Notes: a model not told the origin generated them from the letters alone. DNA of 64,000 nucleotides from Lelliottia nimipressuralis (GCF_004402045.1 NZ_SOMG01000016.1:62001-126000), one strand, 5' to 3'; shown: positions 30,158 through 38,161, numbered from the stretch's first letter. A program made the numbers and translations.

Positions 30158-31198
30158 CTATTTATCCGACGACGCCTGCCAAAGATTCAACTCCCCATCC
30201 GCAACATGCTGGTCAATCCGCTTGAGTTCGTCCTCGGTAAAGCGCAGGTTTTCCAGCGCCTGAACATTCTCTTCCAGCTGTTCCGGACGGCTTGCGCCAA
30301 TCAGCACTGACGTCACCCGCGCATCTTTCAGCAGCCAGCTTAGCGCCATCTGCGCCATCGTCTGACCACGGGCATGTGCCATCTCATTCAGCAAACGCAG
30401 GCTGCTCAGGTTGGCGTCGGTCAGCATTTTCTGCGTCAGGCCGCGCACTTTATTCCCTTCGCGCTGCATGCGTGAACCTTCAGGAATACCGTTCAGGTAT
30501 TTTCCGGTCAGCAGACCCTGCGCCAGCGGGGTAAAGGCGATACACCCCGTACCGTTTGCTTCCAGCGCGTCCAGCAAACCGGTCTTATCGACCCAGCGGT
30601 TGAGCAGGTTATAGGATGGCTGATGAATAAGTAGCGGGATTTTCCATTCGCGAAGCAGGTCAGCCATTTTCTGAGTGCGCTCCGTTGAGTAGGACGAAAT
30701 CCCGACGTACAGCGCTTTACCGCTCTGCACGGCGTGGGCCAGCGCAGCGGCAGTCTCTTCCATCGGCGTGTTTTCATCCACGCGATGGGAATAGAAAATA
30801 TCTACGTATTCGACGCCAAGACGCATCAGGCTCTGGTCGAGGCTGGCGAGCAGATATTTGCGTGACCCCCCTGAACCGTACGGCCCCGGCCACATGTCGT
30901 AACCTGCCTTGGTGGAGATAATCAGCTCGTCGCGATACGCGGAAAAATCCTCACGCAGCAGGCGGCCGAAATTCTCTTCCGCGCTGCCTGCCGGCGGGCC
31001 GTAGTTATTGGCGAGATCGAAATGAGTTATGCCGAGGTCGAAGGCTTTGCGCAGCAGCGCGCGCTGGGTATCAAGAGGCTGGACGTGGCCGAAGCTATGC
31101 CACAGTCCGAGTGACAGTGCGGGCAGGCGCAGGCCACTTTTCCCGCAATAACGGTATTGCATATTCTCATAGCGGCCGGGGTAAGGGTACCAGGACAT
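30158..31198 (-). CDS. yghZ: L-glyceraldehyde 3-phosphate reductase YghZ (aldo-keto reductase)
   Basis: A 346-residue aldo-keto reductase (AKR14 type, resembling potassium-channel beta subunits) that detoxifies methylglyoxal and L-glyceraldehyde 3-phosphate with NADPH. Motifs are GITHFDLANNYGPPAGSAEE (catalytic Asp/Tyr), YVDIFYSHRVDENTPMEET and the C-terminal cofactor loop SVLIGASRPEQLEENV. Length and sequence match E. coli YghZ (gpr). It is divergent from the chemotaxis gene. Confidence 0.95.
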   Translation of the reverse strand: MSWYPYPGRYENMQYRYCGKSGLRLPALSLGLWHSFGHVQPLDTQRALLRKAFDLGITHFDLANNYGPPAGSAEENFGRLLREDFSAYRDELIISTKAGYDMWPGPYGSGGSRKYLLASLDQSLMRLGVEYVDIFYSHRVDENTPMEETAAALAHAVQSGKALYVGISSYSTERTQKMADLLREWKIPLLIHQPSYNLLNRWVDKTGLLDALEANGTGCIAFTPLAQGLLTGKYLNGIPEGSRMQREGNKVRGLTQKMLTDANLSSLRLLNEMAHARGQTMAQMALSWLLKDARVTSVLIGASRPEQLEENVQALENLRFTEDELKRIDQHVADGELNLWQASSDK

Positions 31199-31338
31199 GA
31201 TGTCTCCTTTTCTTATCGATAATTTTTTGAAACGTCGTTTTCATTCTGAACTTATCACATCACAAAGAGCGAAGATAATGGTTAACGGTAGCTGTGCGAC
31301 CAGTGAAGCCACGCTAATTAAAAATGATCACAAAACGT

Positions 31339-31365
31339 TATAATTTCCCTCGTTCCTGCCGATAA
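31339..31365 (+). promoter_or_regulatory. Sigma-28 (FliA) flagellar-class promoter
   Basis: The -10 element GCCGATAA (31358-31365) is an exact consensus match. It is preceded by an 11-bp spacer and TATAATTT (31339-31346), which matches the -35 TAAAGTTT at 6 of 8 positions. It lies about 50 bp before the chemotaxis-receptor start, so that gene should be expressed with the flagellar late genes. Confidence 0.85.
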
Positions 31366-31417
31366 CGAGAGTAGTACTCGCCTCTGGGCGAACTCACCCT
31401 CACGGCAAGGAAGACTT

Positions 31418-32965
31418 ATGAATATGCTCCGTAATTTCACGATCCGCTTCGTCATGCTGATGATTCTCGGGATCTTTTGTTTAATGTGGGCGGGTGTTGG
31501 CTTGTACAGCACCTGGTCTCTTTCTCGCGTTTCTGATGGCAATGAAGTGGACCGTCAGTTGGTTAAACAGATGACGGTACTCAGCCAGGGCAACGATCAG
31601 TATTTCCGCTTCGTGACCCGTCTGAGCCGCGCAATGGAAGTCAAAGCCGCAGGCGGCACGCCGGATTTGGCCTCTGCCCAACAGGCGCTGGATAACATGG
31701 GCAAGAAACTGGCCGAGATGAAAGCGATCTCCCCAGGCCCAATGGATGAGCAGATCTCCTCCCGGGTGATCGGCACCTGGCAGGCGCTGCTTGAACAGGG
31801 CGTCACGCCGCAAATGCAGCAGGCGAAGCAGGGGGCTCTGGAGGGATATCGCCAGCAGGCCAACAGCGTTACGCCACCGCTGAGCCGCGCGTTCGGTGCG
31901 GCTGCTGAGGAGTTCAACAATGCCGCTGCGAAGTCGCTCGACAGCACCCGCGTGGTGGTGGACGGCCTGACCAGCATGACCCGCACGGTGATTATCGCCG
32001 CCACGATTGTCGGCCTGCTGATCCTGCTCTTCACCGACCGCTACCTGGTCGCGATGCTGGTCAAACCGCTTGACCGCATTCGTCAGCAGTTCCGCCAGAT
32101 TGCTCAGGGCGATCTCAGCCAGCCCATTGAGCCGTTTGGTCGCAACTGCGTGGGACAGCTGGTGCCTCTCCTGAGCGCCATGCAGGACAGCCTGCGTGAA
32201 GCGGTCAGTACGATTCGCTCCGGCAGTGAAAATATCTGGCGTGGTGCAACTGAAATCTCCAGCGGTAACAACGATCTCTCTTCCCGTACCGAAGAGCAGG
32301 CGGCCGCGCTGGAAGAGACGGCTGCCAGCATGGAAGAGCTGACCGCCACGGTGAAACTGAACGCGGAAAGCGCGCGTCAGGCAAGCCAGCTGGCCGATGT
32401 GGCCTCAACTACCGCCAGCCGCGGCGGATCGCTGGTGGAAGAGGTGGTGAGCACCATGAGCGGTATCTCTGAAAGCTCGAAGAAAATTGCTGAAATCACT
32501 AACGTCATCAACAGCATTGCTTTCCAGACCAACATTCTGGCGCTTAACGCGGCGGTTGAAGCAGCGCGTGCGGGCGAGCAGGGTCGTGGTTTCGCCGTGG
32601 TGGCAGGTGAAGTCCGCAACCTGGCAAGCCGCAGCGCCAACGCGGCCAAAGAGATTGAGGGGCTGATTACCGATTCGGTTTCCCGAGTAGAGCAGGGGGC
32701 GAAGCTGGTGAGCGACACGGGCACCACCATGGATGCGATTTTGCGTGACGTGACGGAAGTGACGACCATTATGAAGCAAATCGCATCGGCTTCTGAGGAG
32801 CAAAGCAAGGGGATTTCTCAGGTCGGTATCGCCATTACCCAGATGGACGGCGTCACCCAGCAAAACGCCTCGCTGGTGGAGGAAGTTTCCGCCGCGGCGG
32901 CGGCGCTGGAGCGGCAGACCGAAGATCTTCAACGCTCGGTGCAAAAATTCCGCCTCACGGCATAA
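31418..32965 (+). CDS. Methyl-accepting chemotaxis protein
   Basis: A 515-residue transmembrane chemoreceptor of the Tar/Tsr type. TM1 is about residues 8-30. A periplasmic four-helix-bundle ligand domain (about 33-185) follows, then TM2 (about 187-207), HAMP, methylation helices with Gln/Glu-rich segments ([20 protein letters not shown]) and the hairpin tip that binds CheW/CheA ([20 protein letters not shown]). It ends KFRLTA and lacks the C-terminal NWETF-type pentapeptide that recruits CheR/CheB, so it likely depends on other receptors for methylation. The ligand is unknown. A FliA promoter drives it. Confidence 0.93.
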   Translation: MNMLRNFTIRFVMLMILGIFCLMWAGVGLYSTWSLSRVSDGNEVDRQLVKQMTVLSQGNDQYFRFVTRLSRAMEVKAAGGTPDLASAQQALDNMGKKLAEMKAISPGPMDEQISSRVIGTWQALLEQGVTPQMQQAKQGALEGYRQQANSVTPPLSRAFGAAAEEFNNAAAKSLDSTRVVVDGLTSMTRTVIIAATIVGLLILLFTDRYLVAMLVKPLDRIRQQFRQIAQGDLSQPIEPFGRNCVGQLVPLLSAMQDSLREAVSTIRSGSENIWRGATEISSGNNDLSSRTEEQAAALEETAASMEELTATVKLNAESARQASQLADVASTTASRGGSLVEEVVSTMSGISESSKKIAEITNVINSIAFQTNILALNAAVEAARAGEQGRGFAVVAGEVRNLASRSANAAKEIEGLITDSVSRVEQGAKLVSDTGTTMDAILRDVTEVTTIMKQIASASEEQSKGISQVGIAITQMDGVTQQNASLVEEVSAAAAALERQTEDLQRSVQKFRLTA

Positions 32966-32976
32966 TGCAATTTTAC

Positions 32977-33002
32977 AAGGCCGCCCTGTGCGGCCTTGCT
33001 TT
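32977..33002 (+). terminator. Terminator of the chemotaxis receptor gene
   Basis: AAGGCCGC (32977-32984) pairs with GCGGCCTT (32990-32997) around a 5-nt loop, followed by gctttatt. Confidence 0.8.
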
Positions 33003-33092
33003 ATTAGCGTCTTCCACATTCAGCGCGCTCTGAAACTGCTATTCTTTGGCTAACCCCACTGACGTTCTGGGCTCCTTCTGCGAGGTGTTGCT

Positions 33093-33347
33093 ATGAACAG
33101 ATCGTTATATGTCATCCCTTTCCTTTCTTTCACGTTTCTTGTGCTGTTCCCGGTTTCTGCCAGCGCGACCGATCAGGCTCAGGAACGGCGCGTGGCGCGT
33201 GATGTCAGACAGGAAACCCGCGACGCGTCACGACAGGTGAAACAGACCTGCGTGGCGAACAATAACCAGAGCAATCACGACTGCCGTCAGGACAAACGGC
33301 AGATGAAACAGGCTGGAAGACAGAAAGCGCGGGACATTAAGTATTAA
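33093..33347 (+). CDS. Small secreted basic protein
   Basis: An 84-residue protein with a signal peptide (hydrophobic FLSFTFLVLFPVSASA, cleavage before TDQ). The mature part of about 60 residues is very rich in Arg, Gln, Lys and Asp. It has two Cys (KQTCVANN, HDCRQD) spaced 13 apart that could form a periplasmic disulfide, and repeated RxxRQ patterns suggesting a helical, possibly nucleic-acid- or polyanion-binding surface. Ribosome site GCGAGGTG precedes ATG 33093. I do not recognise a named family. Confidence 0.7.
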   Translation: MNRSLYVIPFLSFTFLVLFPVSASATDQAQERRVARDVRQETRDASRQVKQTCVANNNQSNHDCRQDKRQMKQAGRQKARDIKY

Positions 33348-33424
33348 TCAGATTTGCGAGATGGCTTCCGGGAATGCCCCTTGTCGCCTCGTGCTAATCG
33401 CAGTATCTTCTTGCCGCGCCTGCA

Positions 33425-33590
33425 AAATCAGGCGTCGGGATTGACCTCCTGGTATAAGTTACAGGTGACATGGATTACTATGTCGCGCGCACGGTTTCAC
33501 CTCAATGGCGGACCGGGCGGGGGCGTCGAAAGACGCGCCGGTTTCCTGTAACGCCGGTAAGGTCAACCTCGTCTGGCTCCGCCACCCGTG
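33425..33590 (+). ncRNA. C4-like antisense RNA (P1/P7/P4 phage immunity type), relic
   Basis: This segment matches my recollection of the phage c4 RNA family: TTGACC (33441-33446), GTTACAGG (33458-33465), TGGCGGA (33506-33512), then an ACCGG/GCGTC-GAAA-GACGC/CCGGT hairpin (33512-33542). After the hairpin come CCTGTAAC (33545-33552), GGTCAA (33561-33566) and TCCGCCA (33578-33584). The last three are exact reverse complements of the first three, so the RNA can fold on itself. They also complement TTGACC (33594), TGGCGGA (33607) and GTTACAGG (33624) just downstream, the last overlapping the ribosome site of the next gene. Exact ends and transcription are not known. Confidence 0.6.
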
Positions 33591-33642
33591 AGATTGACCT
33601 CTCCGATGGCGGATATAAATACCGTTACAGGAGGCTGCCATC

Positions 33643-34092
33643 ATGGCTACAACCCCAACCCAGACACACGCGTTATTTACCACGCCGTTTTCTCATACCA
33701 CCGATTTCACCGAGCTGGCAGACAACTGCGAGCACTATGCTTATTCTCTGGTGGAGTGTGACGACATCACCGAGAAGCTGGCGTTATGCGGGCGTCTCTC
33801 CACCTGTCTGGCGCTGCTGCAACCCACGCTCCACGAGCCTGTTCCCGCGCATTTGCTCCCGCATTTTATCGTGAACGATCTTCCCGCACGGCTGCCTGCT
33901 TTCGAACCGGAGAGCGATCAACTCGGGCAATACTGCCAGGTCTTAACCCAGTTGCTGATCGGCCGCGCTCTGCCACAGGAGATGGCGCGCGTGATAGAGG
34001 ATTTGCTGTGTGAGCTGGTGGGATATTACGCCGATACGCTGAAAGCGCCGCGCTGGATAAATACGCCGGAAGGTCATATCGCAATTAATTAA
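33643..34092 (+). CDS. Unknown protein with an Icd-like leader N-terminus, under a c4-type leader
   Basis: A 149-residue soluble protein. Its first residues MATTPTQTHALFT resemble the start of the Icd-like (host cell division inhibitor) proteins found after c4/cI RNAs in P4-type elements. The rest (TELADNCEHYAYSLVECDDI ... LLCELVGYYADTLKAPRW) is unlike them, and I do not recognise it. It has five Cys and a helical composition. The ribosome site AGGAGG (33629-33634) is very strong and lies inside GTTACAGGAGG, which is complementary to the upstream RNA element. The function could be a phage-derived growth inhibitor or a captured host domain; both are inference. Confidence 0.7.
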   Translation: MATTPTQTHALFTTPFSHTTDFTELADNCEHYAYSLVECDDITEKLALCGRLSTCLALLQPTLHEPVPAHLLPHFIVNDLPARLPAFEPESDQLGQYCQVLTQLLIGRALPQEMARVIEDLLCELVGYYADTLKAPRWINTPEGHIAIN

Positions 34093-34103
34093 GATTGTCT
34101 TCT

Positions 34104-34139
34104 GTTGCCGGGTAGCGGCTGCGCCTTACCCGGCCTGCG
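34104..34139. repeat. REP element
   Basis: gttgccgggtagcggctgcg... through ttacccggcctgc forms one hairpin 12 bp after the preceding stop. Confidence 0.75.
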
Positions 34140-34271
34140 TTATTATTTTTATATGTTAATGTAACAATATATTTGGCATTTTCTGCACCGTAAAAACGAT
34201 GATTATTAATATAGTCTTAAGCTCCTCCCGACATAATTAATTTTCTTATTTTATCGGAAATAATACAGTCT

Positions 34272-34550
34272 ATGAAAAAGCTCTATATCGTATTGGCCGC
34301 AATGGCAGGCTTGGCTATGGTCAATTCAGCAATGGCGCAAAGCGTCACCGTGGATGTCCCGAGCGGTTATAAAGTGGTGATTGTCCCGTCATCCACCACG
34401 GTTCCGGAGGCGGTAAGCATCTCGCCAGCACCGTCACAAACTGTTTATGCCGCGCCAGCGCCTGCTCCGGTTTATCACCCGCGTGCGCGACATGTGGCGA
34501 GCGTGGCGGAAGGGATGGTGATTGAGCATCAGTATGACGATCATCATTGA
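34272..34550 (+). CDS. Small exported Pro/Ala/His-rich protein
   Basis: A 92-residue protein with a signal peptide (MKKLYIVLAAMAGLAMVNSAMA, shown up to 20 as KKLYIVLAAMAGLAMVNSAM; cleavage before QS). The mature part is short: a beta-like VTVDVPSGYKVVIVPSSTTV, a Pro/Ala linker (YAAPAPAPVYHPRARH) and a His-rich tail (HQYDDHH) that could bind metal. No family is recognised. It follows an AT-rich 179-bp gap and ends 11 bp before the convergent tetR gene. Confidence 0.7.
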   Translation: MKKLYIVLAAMAGLAMVNSAMAQSVTVDVPSGYKVVIVPSSTTVPEAVSISPAPSQTVYAAPAPAPVYHPRARHVASVAEGMVIEHQYDDHH

Positions 34551-34560
34551 TGCTTCACAT

Positions 34561-35151
34561 TCAGGAATGCGGCAGCAGGCTAAGCGCCTGCATAACTGCC
34601 GCCTGCAATCGTGATTCCGGAACACCGTCCCGGGCCTGCACCGACAAACCATGTAAAAAGACGGCAAAATAATCTCCCAAACTCTCTGCATCGGTCGTAT
34701 CCGGGAGTTCACCGTTATGCACTGCCTGATGGAGACGGTCGATGATCTGCTGCGTACGCTGCAGGCGATGCTGTGCCAGCCAGGTTTTGAGCGTTTCATT
34801 TTCCGCACTGACGCTGGCTGCAGAGGCCACTACCATACATCCTTGCGGCAAATCCGGATGGCAGTACAGGTGAACCGCATCCATTAACAGCGTCTGGATG
34901 GTATCCCGCACGTTGCCCCCTGCGGATAAGGCCCGATCTGCAAAACCGCCTTCCTGTTTTTCGTAATCTGCAATTGCTTCCCGAAAGAGCTGCTCTTTTG
35001 AACCGAACGCCTTGTAAATACGTGCCGATGCAATCCCCAGCTCTGCTACCAGATCAGACATTGAGGTTCCTTCATAACCCTGTCGCCAGAACAGGTTGCG
35101 CGCTTTGATAAGCGCCTGGTCACGATCGAACTGGCGCGGTCTGCCTGCCAT
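34561..35151 (-). CDS. TetR-family repressor
   Basis: A 196-residue TetR/AcrR regulator. The N-terminal helix-turn-helix (about residues 8-55) reads MSDLVAELGIASARIYKAFG after LFWRQGYEGTS, typical of the family. The C-terminal ligand domain includes LPQGCMVVASAASVSAEN, seen in the YxaF/LmrA-like or TetR_C_16-type branch. It is divergent from the three-gene catabolic operon, and the 38-bp palindrome between them is its likely operator. The inducer is unknown; a substrate of the adjacent hydrolases is a reasonable guess. Confidence 0.9.
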   Translation of the reverse strand: MAGRPRQFDRDQALIKARNLFWRQGYEGTSMSDLVAELGIASARIYKAFGSKEQLFREAIADYEKQEGGFADRALSAGGNVRDTIQTLLMDAVHLYCHPDLPQGCMVVASAASVSAENETLKTWLAQHRLQRTQQIIDRLHQAVHNGELPDTTDAESLGDYFAVFLHGLSVQARDGVPESRLQAAVMQALSLLPHS

Positions 35152-35250
35152 TTTGTTGCTCCGGTTGGTCCTGAATTCAGTGCAACAGGATCGCTTAAAT
35201 CATCTGGATTACCAACGAAATTATAATTTTCGCTTGCGGTTATCCGGCTT

Positions 35251-35288
35251 TACTCCTATTGTTTGTCGATTGACAAACAATAGGAGTA
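35251..35288. promoter_or_regulatory. Perfect 17-bp-arm palindrome, likely TetR operator
   Basis: TACTCCTATTGTTTGTC (35251-35267) and GACAAACAATAGGAGTA (35272-35288) are exact reverse complements around a GATT centre. The right arm contains the AGGAG ribosome site of the isomerase gene at 35293. Bound repressor would block transcription, and the transcript could also fold to hide the ribosome site. A possible promoter is TTGCGG-N17-TATTGT (35234-35262), whose -10 is inside the palindrome. Confidence 0.8.
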
Positions 35289-35292
35289 TACA

Positions 35293-36348
35293 ATGAAAAC
35301 CCTTAAAGGTCCCTCTCTCCATCTCGCTCAGTTCAGCGATGATGCGACCCCGTTCAATAGTTTACCTGCGATAGCCAGGTGGGCAGCGGAAACGGGTTTT
35401 AGCGCTTTGCAAATTCCAGCATGGGATCGCCGCCTTTTCGATGTCGCGACGGCGGCAGAAAGCCAGACTTACTGCGACGATCTGACCGGTATGCTGGCGG
35501 AGCATGGCCTGGTGGTGAGTGAACTGACCAGCCATATCTTCGGCCAATTGATGGCGGTGCATCCGGCCTACGACAGCTTATGTGACAGCTTCGCGCCGCC
35601 GGAAGTACACGGCAACCCGCAAGCGCGCGGTGAATGGGCACAGCAACAGATGCTGATGGCGGTCAAGGCCTCCGCCAGGCTTGGACTCAGCGATCTGGGC
35701 ACCTTCTCTGGCTCGCTGGCGTGGCCCTATTTGTTCCCATTCCCGCAGCGCCCGGAAGGGTTAATTGAAACCGCCTTTGACGAGCTGGCCAGGCGCTGGA
35801 TGCCGGTGCTCAACGCCTGTGACGAGCAGGGTATTAACCTCTGCTATGAGATCCACCCGAGCGAAGATCTGCATGATGGGGTGACGTTTGAAATGTTTTA
35901 TCAAAGGGTGAAAGAGCATCCCCGCTGCCGGATACTTTTCGACCCCAGCCACATGGTGCTACAGCAGCTTAACTATCTGGAGTTTGTTGATATTTATAAG
36001 GACATGATCAACATGTTCCACGTCAAAGACGCTGAATTTAATCCAACTGGTCGTCAGGGCATTTATGGTGGCTATCAGTCATGGGTTGATCGTGCAGGAC
36101 GTTTTCGCTCATTAGGTGACGGTCAGGTGGATTTCAGGGCTATTTTCTCGAAGCTGACTCAATACGATTATGCCGGCTGGGCAACCCTGGAATGGGAGTG
36201 CTGTCTGAAAAATCCGCTGGATGGTGCCAGAGAAGGGGCTGCGTTCATCCGCGACCATATTATTCACATCACCGATAAAGTCTTCGATGATTTCGCCGGT
36301 GCACCGGTGAACCCTCAACAAATCAACACATTACTCGGCATCCGCTAA
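35293..36348 (+). CDS. Sugar phosphate isomerase/epimerase-family TIM-barrel protein
   Basis: A 351-residue xylose-isomerase-like TIM-barrel protein (AP-endonuclease 2 family). The four expected metal ligands are visible: Glu186 (CYEIHPSED), Asp217 (ILFDPSHM), His243 (MFHVKDAEF) and Glu300 (ATLEWECC). The family isomerises or epimerises sugars, inositols and related polyols; the substrate here is unknown. It is the first gene of an operon with two alpha/beta-hydrolases and is divergent from a TetR repressor. Its ribosome site lies within the palindromic operator. Confidence 0.88.
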   Translation: MKTLKGPSLHLAQFSDDATPFNSLPAIARWAAETGFSALQIPAWDRRLFDVATAAESQTYCDDLTGMLAEHGLVVSELTSHIFGQLMAVHPAYDSLCDSFAPPEVHGNPQARGEWAQQQMLMAVKASARLGLSDLGTFSGSLAWPYLFPFPQRPEGLIETAFDELARRWMPVLNACDEQGINLCYEIHPSEDLHDGVTFEMFYQRVKEHPRCRILFDPSHMVLQQLNYLEFVDIYKDMINMFHVKDAEFNPTGRQGIYGGYQSWVDRAGRFRSLGDGQVDFRAIFSKLTQYDYAGWATLEWECCLKNPLDGAREGAAFIRDHIIHITDKVFDDFAGAPVNPQQINTLLGIR

Positions 36349-36372
36349 GCCACGACCTTACAGGGAGTCCCC

Positions 36373-37269
36373 ATGGAACAACAATACGGTGAGATCGCAC
36401 ATGCGGATCTCAGGGCAGAACACGTCTATACGAAAGTGAACGGACAGCGCATCCACTGCGTCGTGGCGGGAAAAGGTCAACCGGTATTACTGATACCGGG
36501 CTGGCCGCAGACCTGGTATACCTGGCGCTATGTCCTTCAGGCGCTGGCAGCGGCGGGTTTTCAGGCGATAGCGGTTGATCCGCCCGGTATCGGGGAATCT
36601 GATAAACCGCGCGACGGCTATGACACCGGACGTGTCGGTGCCATGCTGCATACCATGATGGAGCAGCTGGGCCATTCGCGTTATAGCATAGTGGGTCACG
36701 ATATCGGCATGTGGGTTGGTTATGCCATGGCGAGCGATTTTCCTCAGGCGATAGAAAAACTTGTGCTGACAGAAGCGGTTATCCCTGGACTGGCACCACC
36801 ACCGCCGATTTTTGTCGCACCGGAAGAGAACATCTTTCTCTGGCACTTCATGTTCAATCAACTGGCGGATCTACCCGAAACCCTTACCAGCGGGCGCGAA
36901 TCACAGTATCTCAGCTATATTTTCGACCGCTGGTCTCATCGGCGTGAACGGGTTGCCGCAGAGGTGTATATTGCCGCCTATTCAACACCCGGCGGGCTGC
37001 GTGCGGGCTTCGACTATTATCGCGCTATCCCGGAAACCATTCGGCAGAACCAGCGCCGTGCGCAAACGCCTTTAGCCATGCCGGTGTTAACGGTGGGAGC
37101 CGAACATGCTACGCGCGATGCGCCGCTGATAACCCTGCAGGGCAATGCCCTTGATCTGCGTGGCGAGACGGTGGCGGACTGCGGGCATTTTATTACCGAA
37201 GAGTGTCATGAGGCGTTTATTGGGCTGATCGTACCATTTCTCTCAGAGGACACCGATCGTGCCGCTTGA
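36373..37269 (+). CDS. Epoxide-hydrolase-like alpha/beta-hydrolase
   Basis: A 298-residue alpha/beta-hydrolase. The nucleophile elbow is GHDIG with Asp110 instead of Ser, which marks the epoxide hydrolase / haloalkane or haloacetate dehalogenase branch. The oxyanion segment is PGWPQTWYTW and the catalytic His is near 272 (DCGHFITEE). The cap region is rich in Trp, Tyr and Pro. It begins 25 bp after the isomerase gene and overlaps the next gene by 11 bp, so it belongs to the same operon. A substrate with an epoxide or activated ester is likely but not known. Confidence 0.88.
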   Translation: MEQQYGEIAHADLRAEHVYTKVNGQRIHCVVAGKGQPVLLIPGWPQTWYTWRYVLQALAAAGFQAIAVDPPGIGESDKPRDGYDTGRVGAMLHTMMEQLGHSRYSIVGHDIGMWVGYAMASDFPQAIEKLVLTEAVIPGLAPPPPIFVAPEENIFLWHFMFNQLADLPETLTSGRESQYLSYIFDRWSHRRERVAAEVYIAAYSTPGGLRAGFDYYRAIPETIRQNQRRAQTPLAMPVLTVGAEHATRDAPLITLQGNALDLRGETVADCGHFITEECHEAFIGLIVPFLSEDTDRAA

Positions 37270-38161
37270 TAAACATATTGCTGACTTTCTGGCAGCGTTA
37301 TCGGGCGCGCCGCTACCGATGTCGTTAGCCGAACTGCGTGCCGCCACCGAAGTTGATTTGTTGCGGCTGCAGGGAGAGGATGAATTACGCGATGACATGC
37401 AGGATTACGTTGTCATCGCCGATGATGGTTACGCCATTACCCTTCGTGCCTATACCCCCGCCGCCTCAAACGCGGACATCGCGCAGCCTGCAATGCTGTT
37501 TGCTCACGGCGGCGGATGGTGTCTGGGTTCGCTCTCGCTGTACGATCGACCCTGTCAGGCATTGGCTAATGCCACTGGCCGGAAAATACTCTCCGTGGAT
37601 TACCGTCTGGCACCGGAGTTCCCCTTCCCAAGGCCGTTAGAAGATGTTTATCAGGCACTGTGCTGGGCCAGTGAACAGGCTGCGCTTCTGGGTATTGATG
37701 CTACCCGTCTGGCGGTGGGTGGCGACAGTGCAGGCGGCAATCTTGCTGCAGCGACAACTCTGCTGGCCCGCGATCGTGGCGGGCCTCACATTGAGCATCA
37801 GTTGCTGCTCTACCCGGCGTTAACTCGCGAAATGTCGACCGAAAGCTATCGTGAATTTGCTGAAGGTTATTATTTAACGCGCGATGCGATGGCGTTTTGC
37901 TGGGAAAACTATCTGGGAGAGCGTCGTCATCCTTATGCCGAGCCGCTGCATATGGCCTCGCTGAGGGGGTTACCGCCAGCAACCATCCTGAGTTGTGAAT
38001 ACGATCCCCTGCGCGATGAGGCTGAAGCATATGCGCGGCGGCTTGAGGAGTATGGGGTGCCTGTTCGCTGTGAACGGCTACCGGGCATGGTGCACGCCTG
38101 TATTCATATGTCAGGGTTAACGCCCGCTGCGCGTCGGGTGTTTGAACGGGCTTGTATATAG
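37259..38161 (+). CDS. HSL-family esterase/lipase
   Basis: A 300-residue hormone-sensitive-lipase-family hydrolase. It shows the oxyanion motif HGGGW (residues 83-87), DYRLAPEFPFP, the nucleophile Ser157 in GGDSAGGNLA, the acid Asp in CEYDPLRDEAE and the His in GMVHACIH. It is cytoplasmic, with no signal peptide. The start is GTG at 37259, overlapping the preceding gene, and gives MPLDKHIADFLAAL. It probably removes an acyl group from the same compound handled by the isomerase and the epoxide-hydrolase-like protein. Confidence 0.9.
   Translation: MPLDKHIADFLAALSGAPLPMSLAELRAATEVDLLRLQGEDELRDDMQDYVVIADDGYAITLRAYTPAASNADIAQPAMLFAHGGGWCLGSLSLYDRPCQALANATGRKILSVDYRLAPEFPFPRPLEDVYQALCWASEQAALLGIDATRLAVGGDSAGGNLAAATTLLARDRGGPHIEHQLLLYPALTREMSTESYREFAEGYYLTRDAMAFCWENYLGERRHPYAEPLHMASLRGLPPATILSCEYDPLRDEAEAYARRLEEYGVPVRCERLPGMVHACIHMSGLTPAARRVFERACI

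Noticed and set aside
33594..33619. TTGACC ... TATAAA as a promoter for the 33643 gene
   Set aside because: The 14-bp spacer is too short for a normal sigma-70 promoter; TTGACC is better explained as one of the repeated antisense modules.
33470..33874. Arg-rich frame overlapping the c4-like element and the 33643 gene
   Set aside because: It runs in the wrong frame of a gene with a far better ribosome site, and its start lies inside the structured RNA element.
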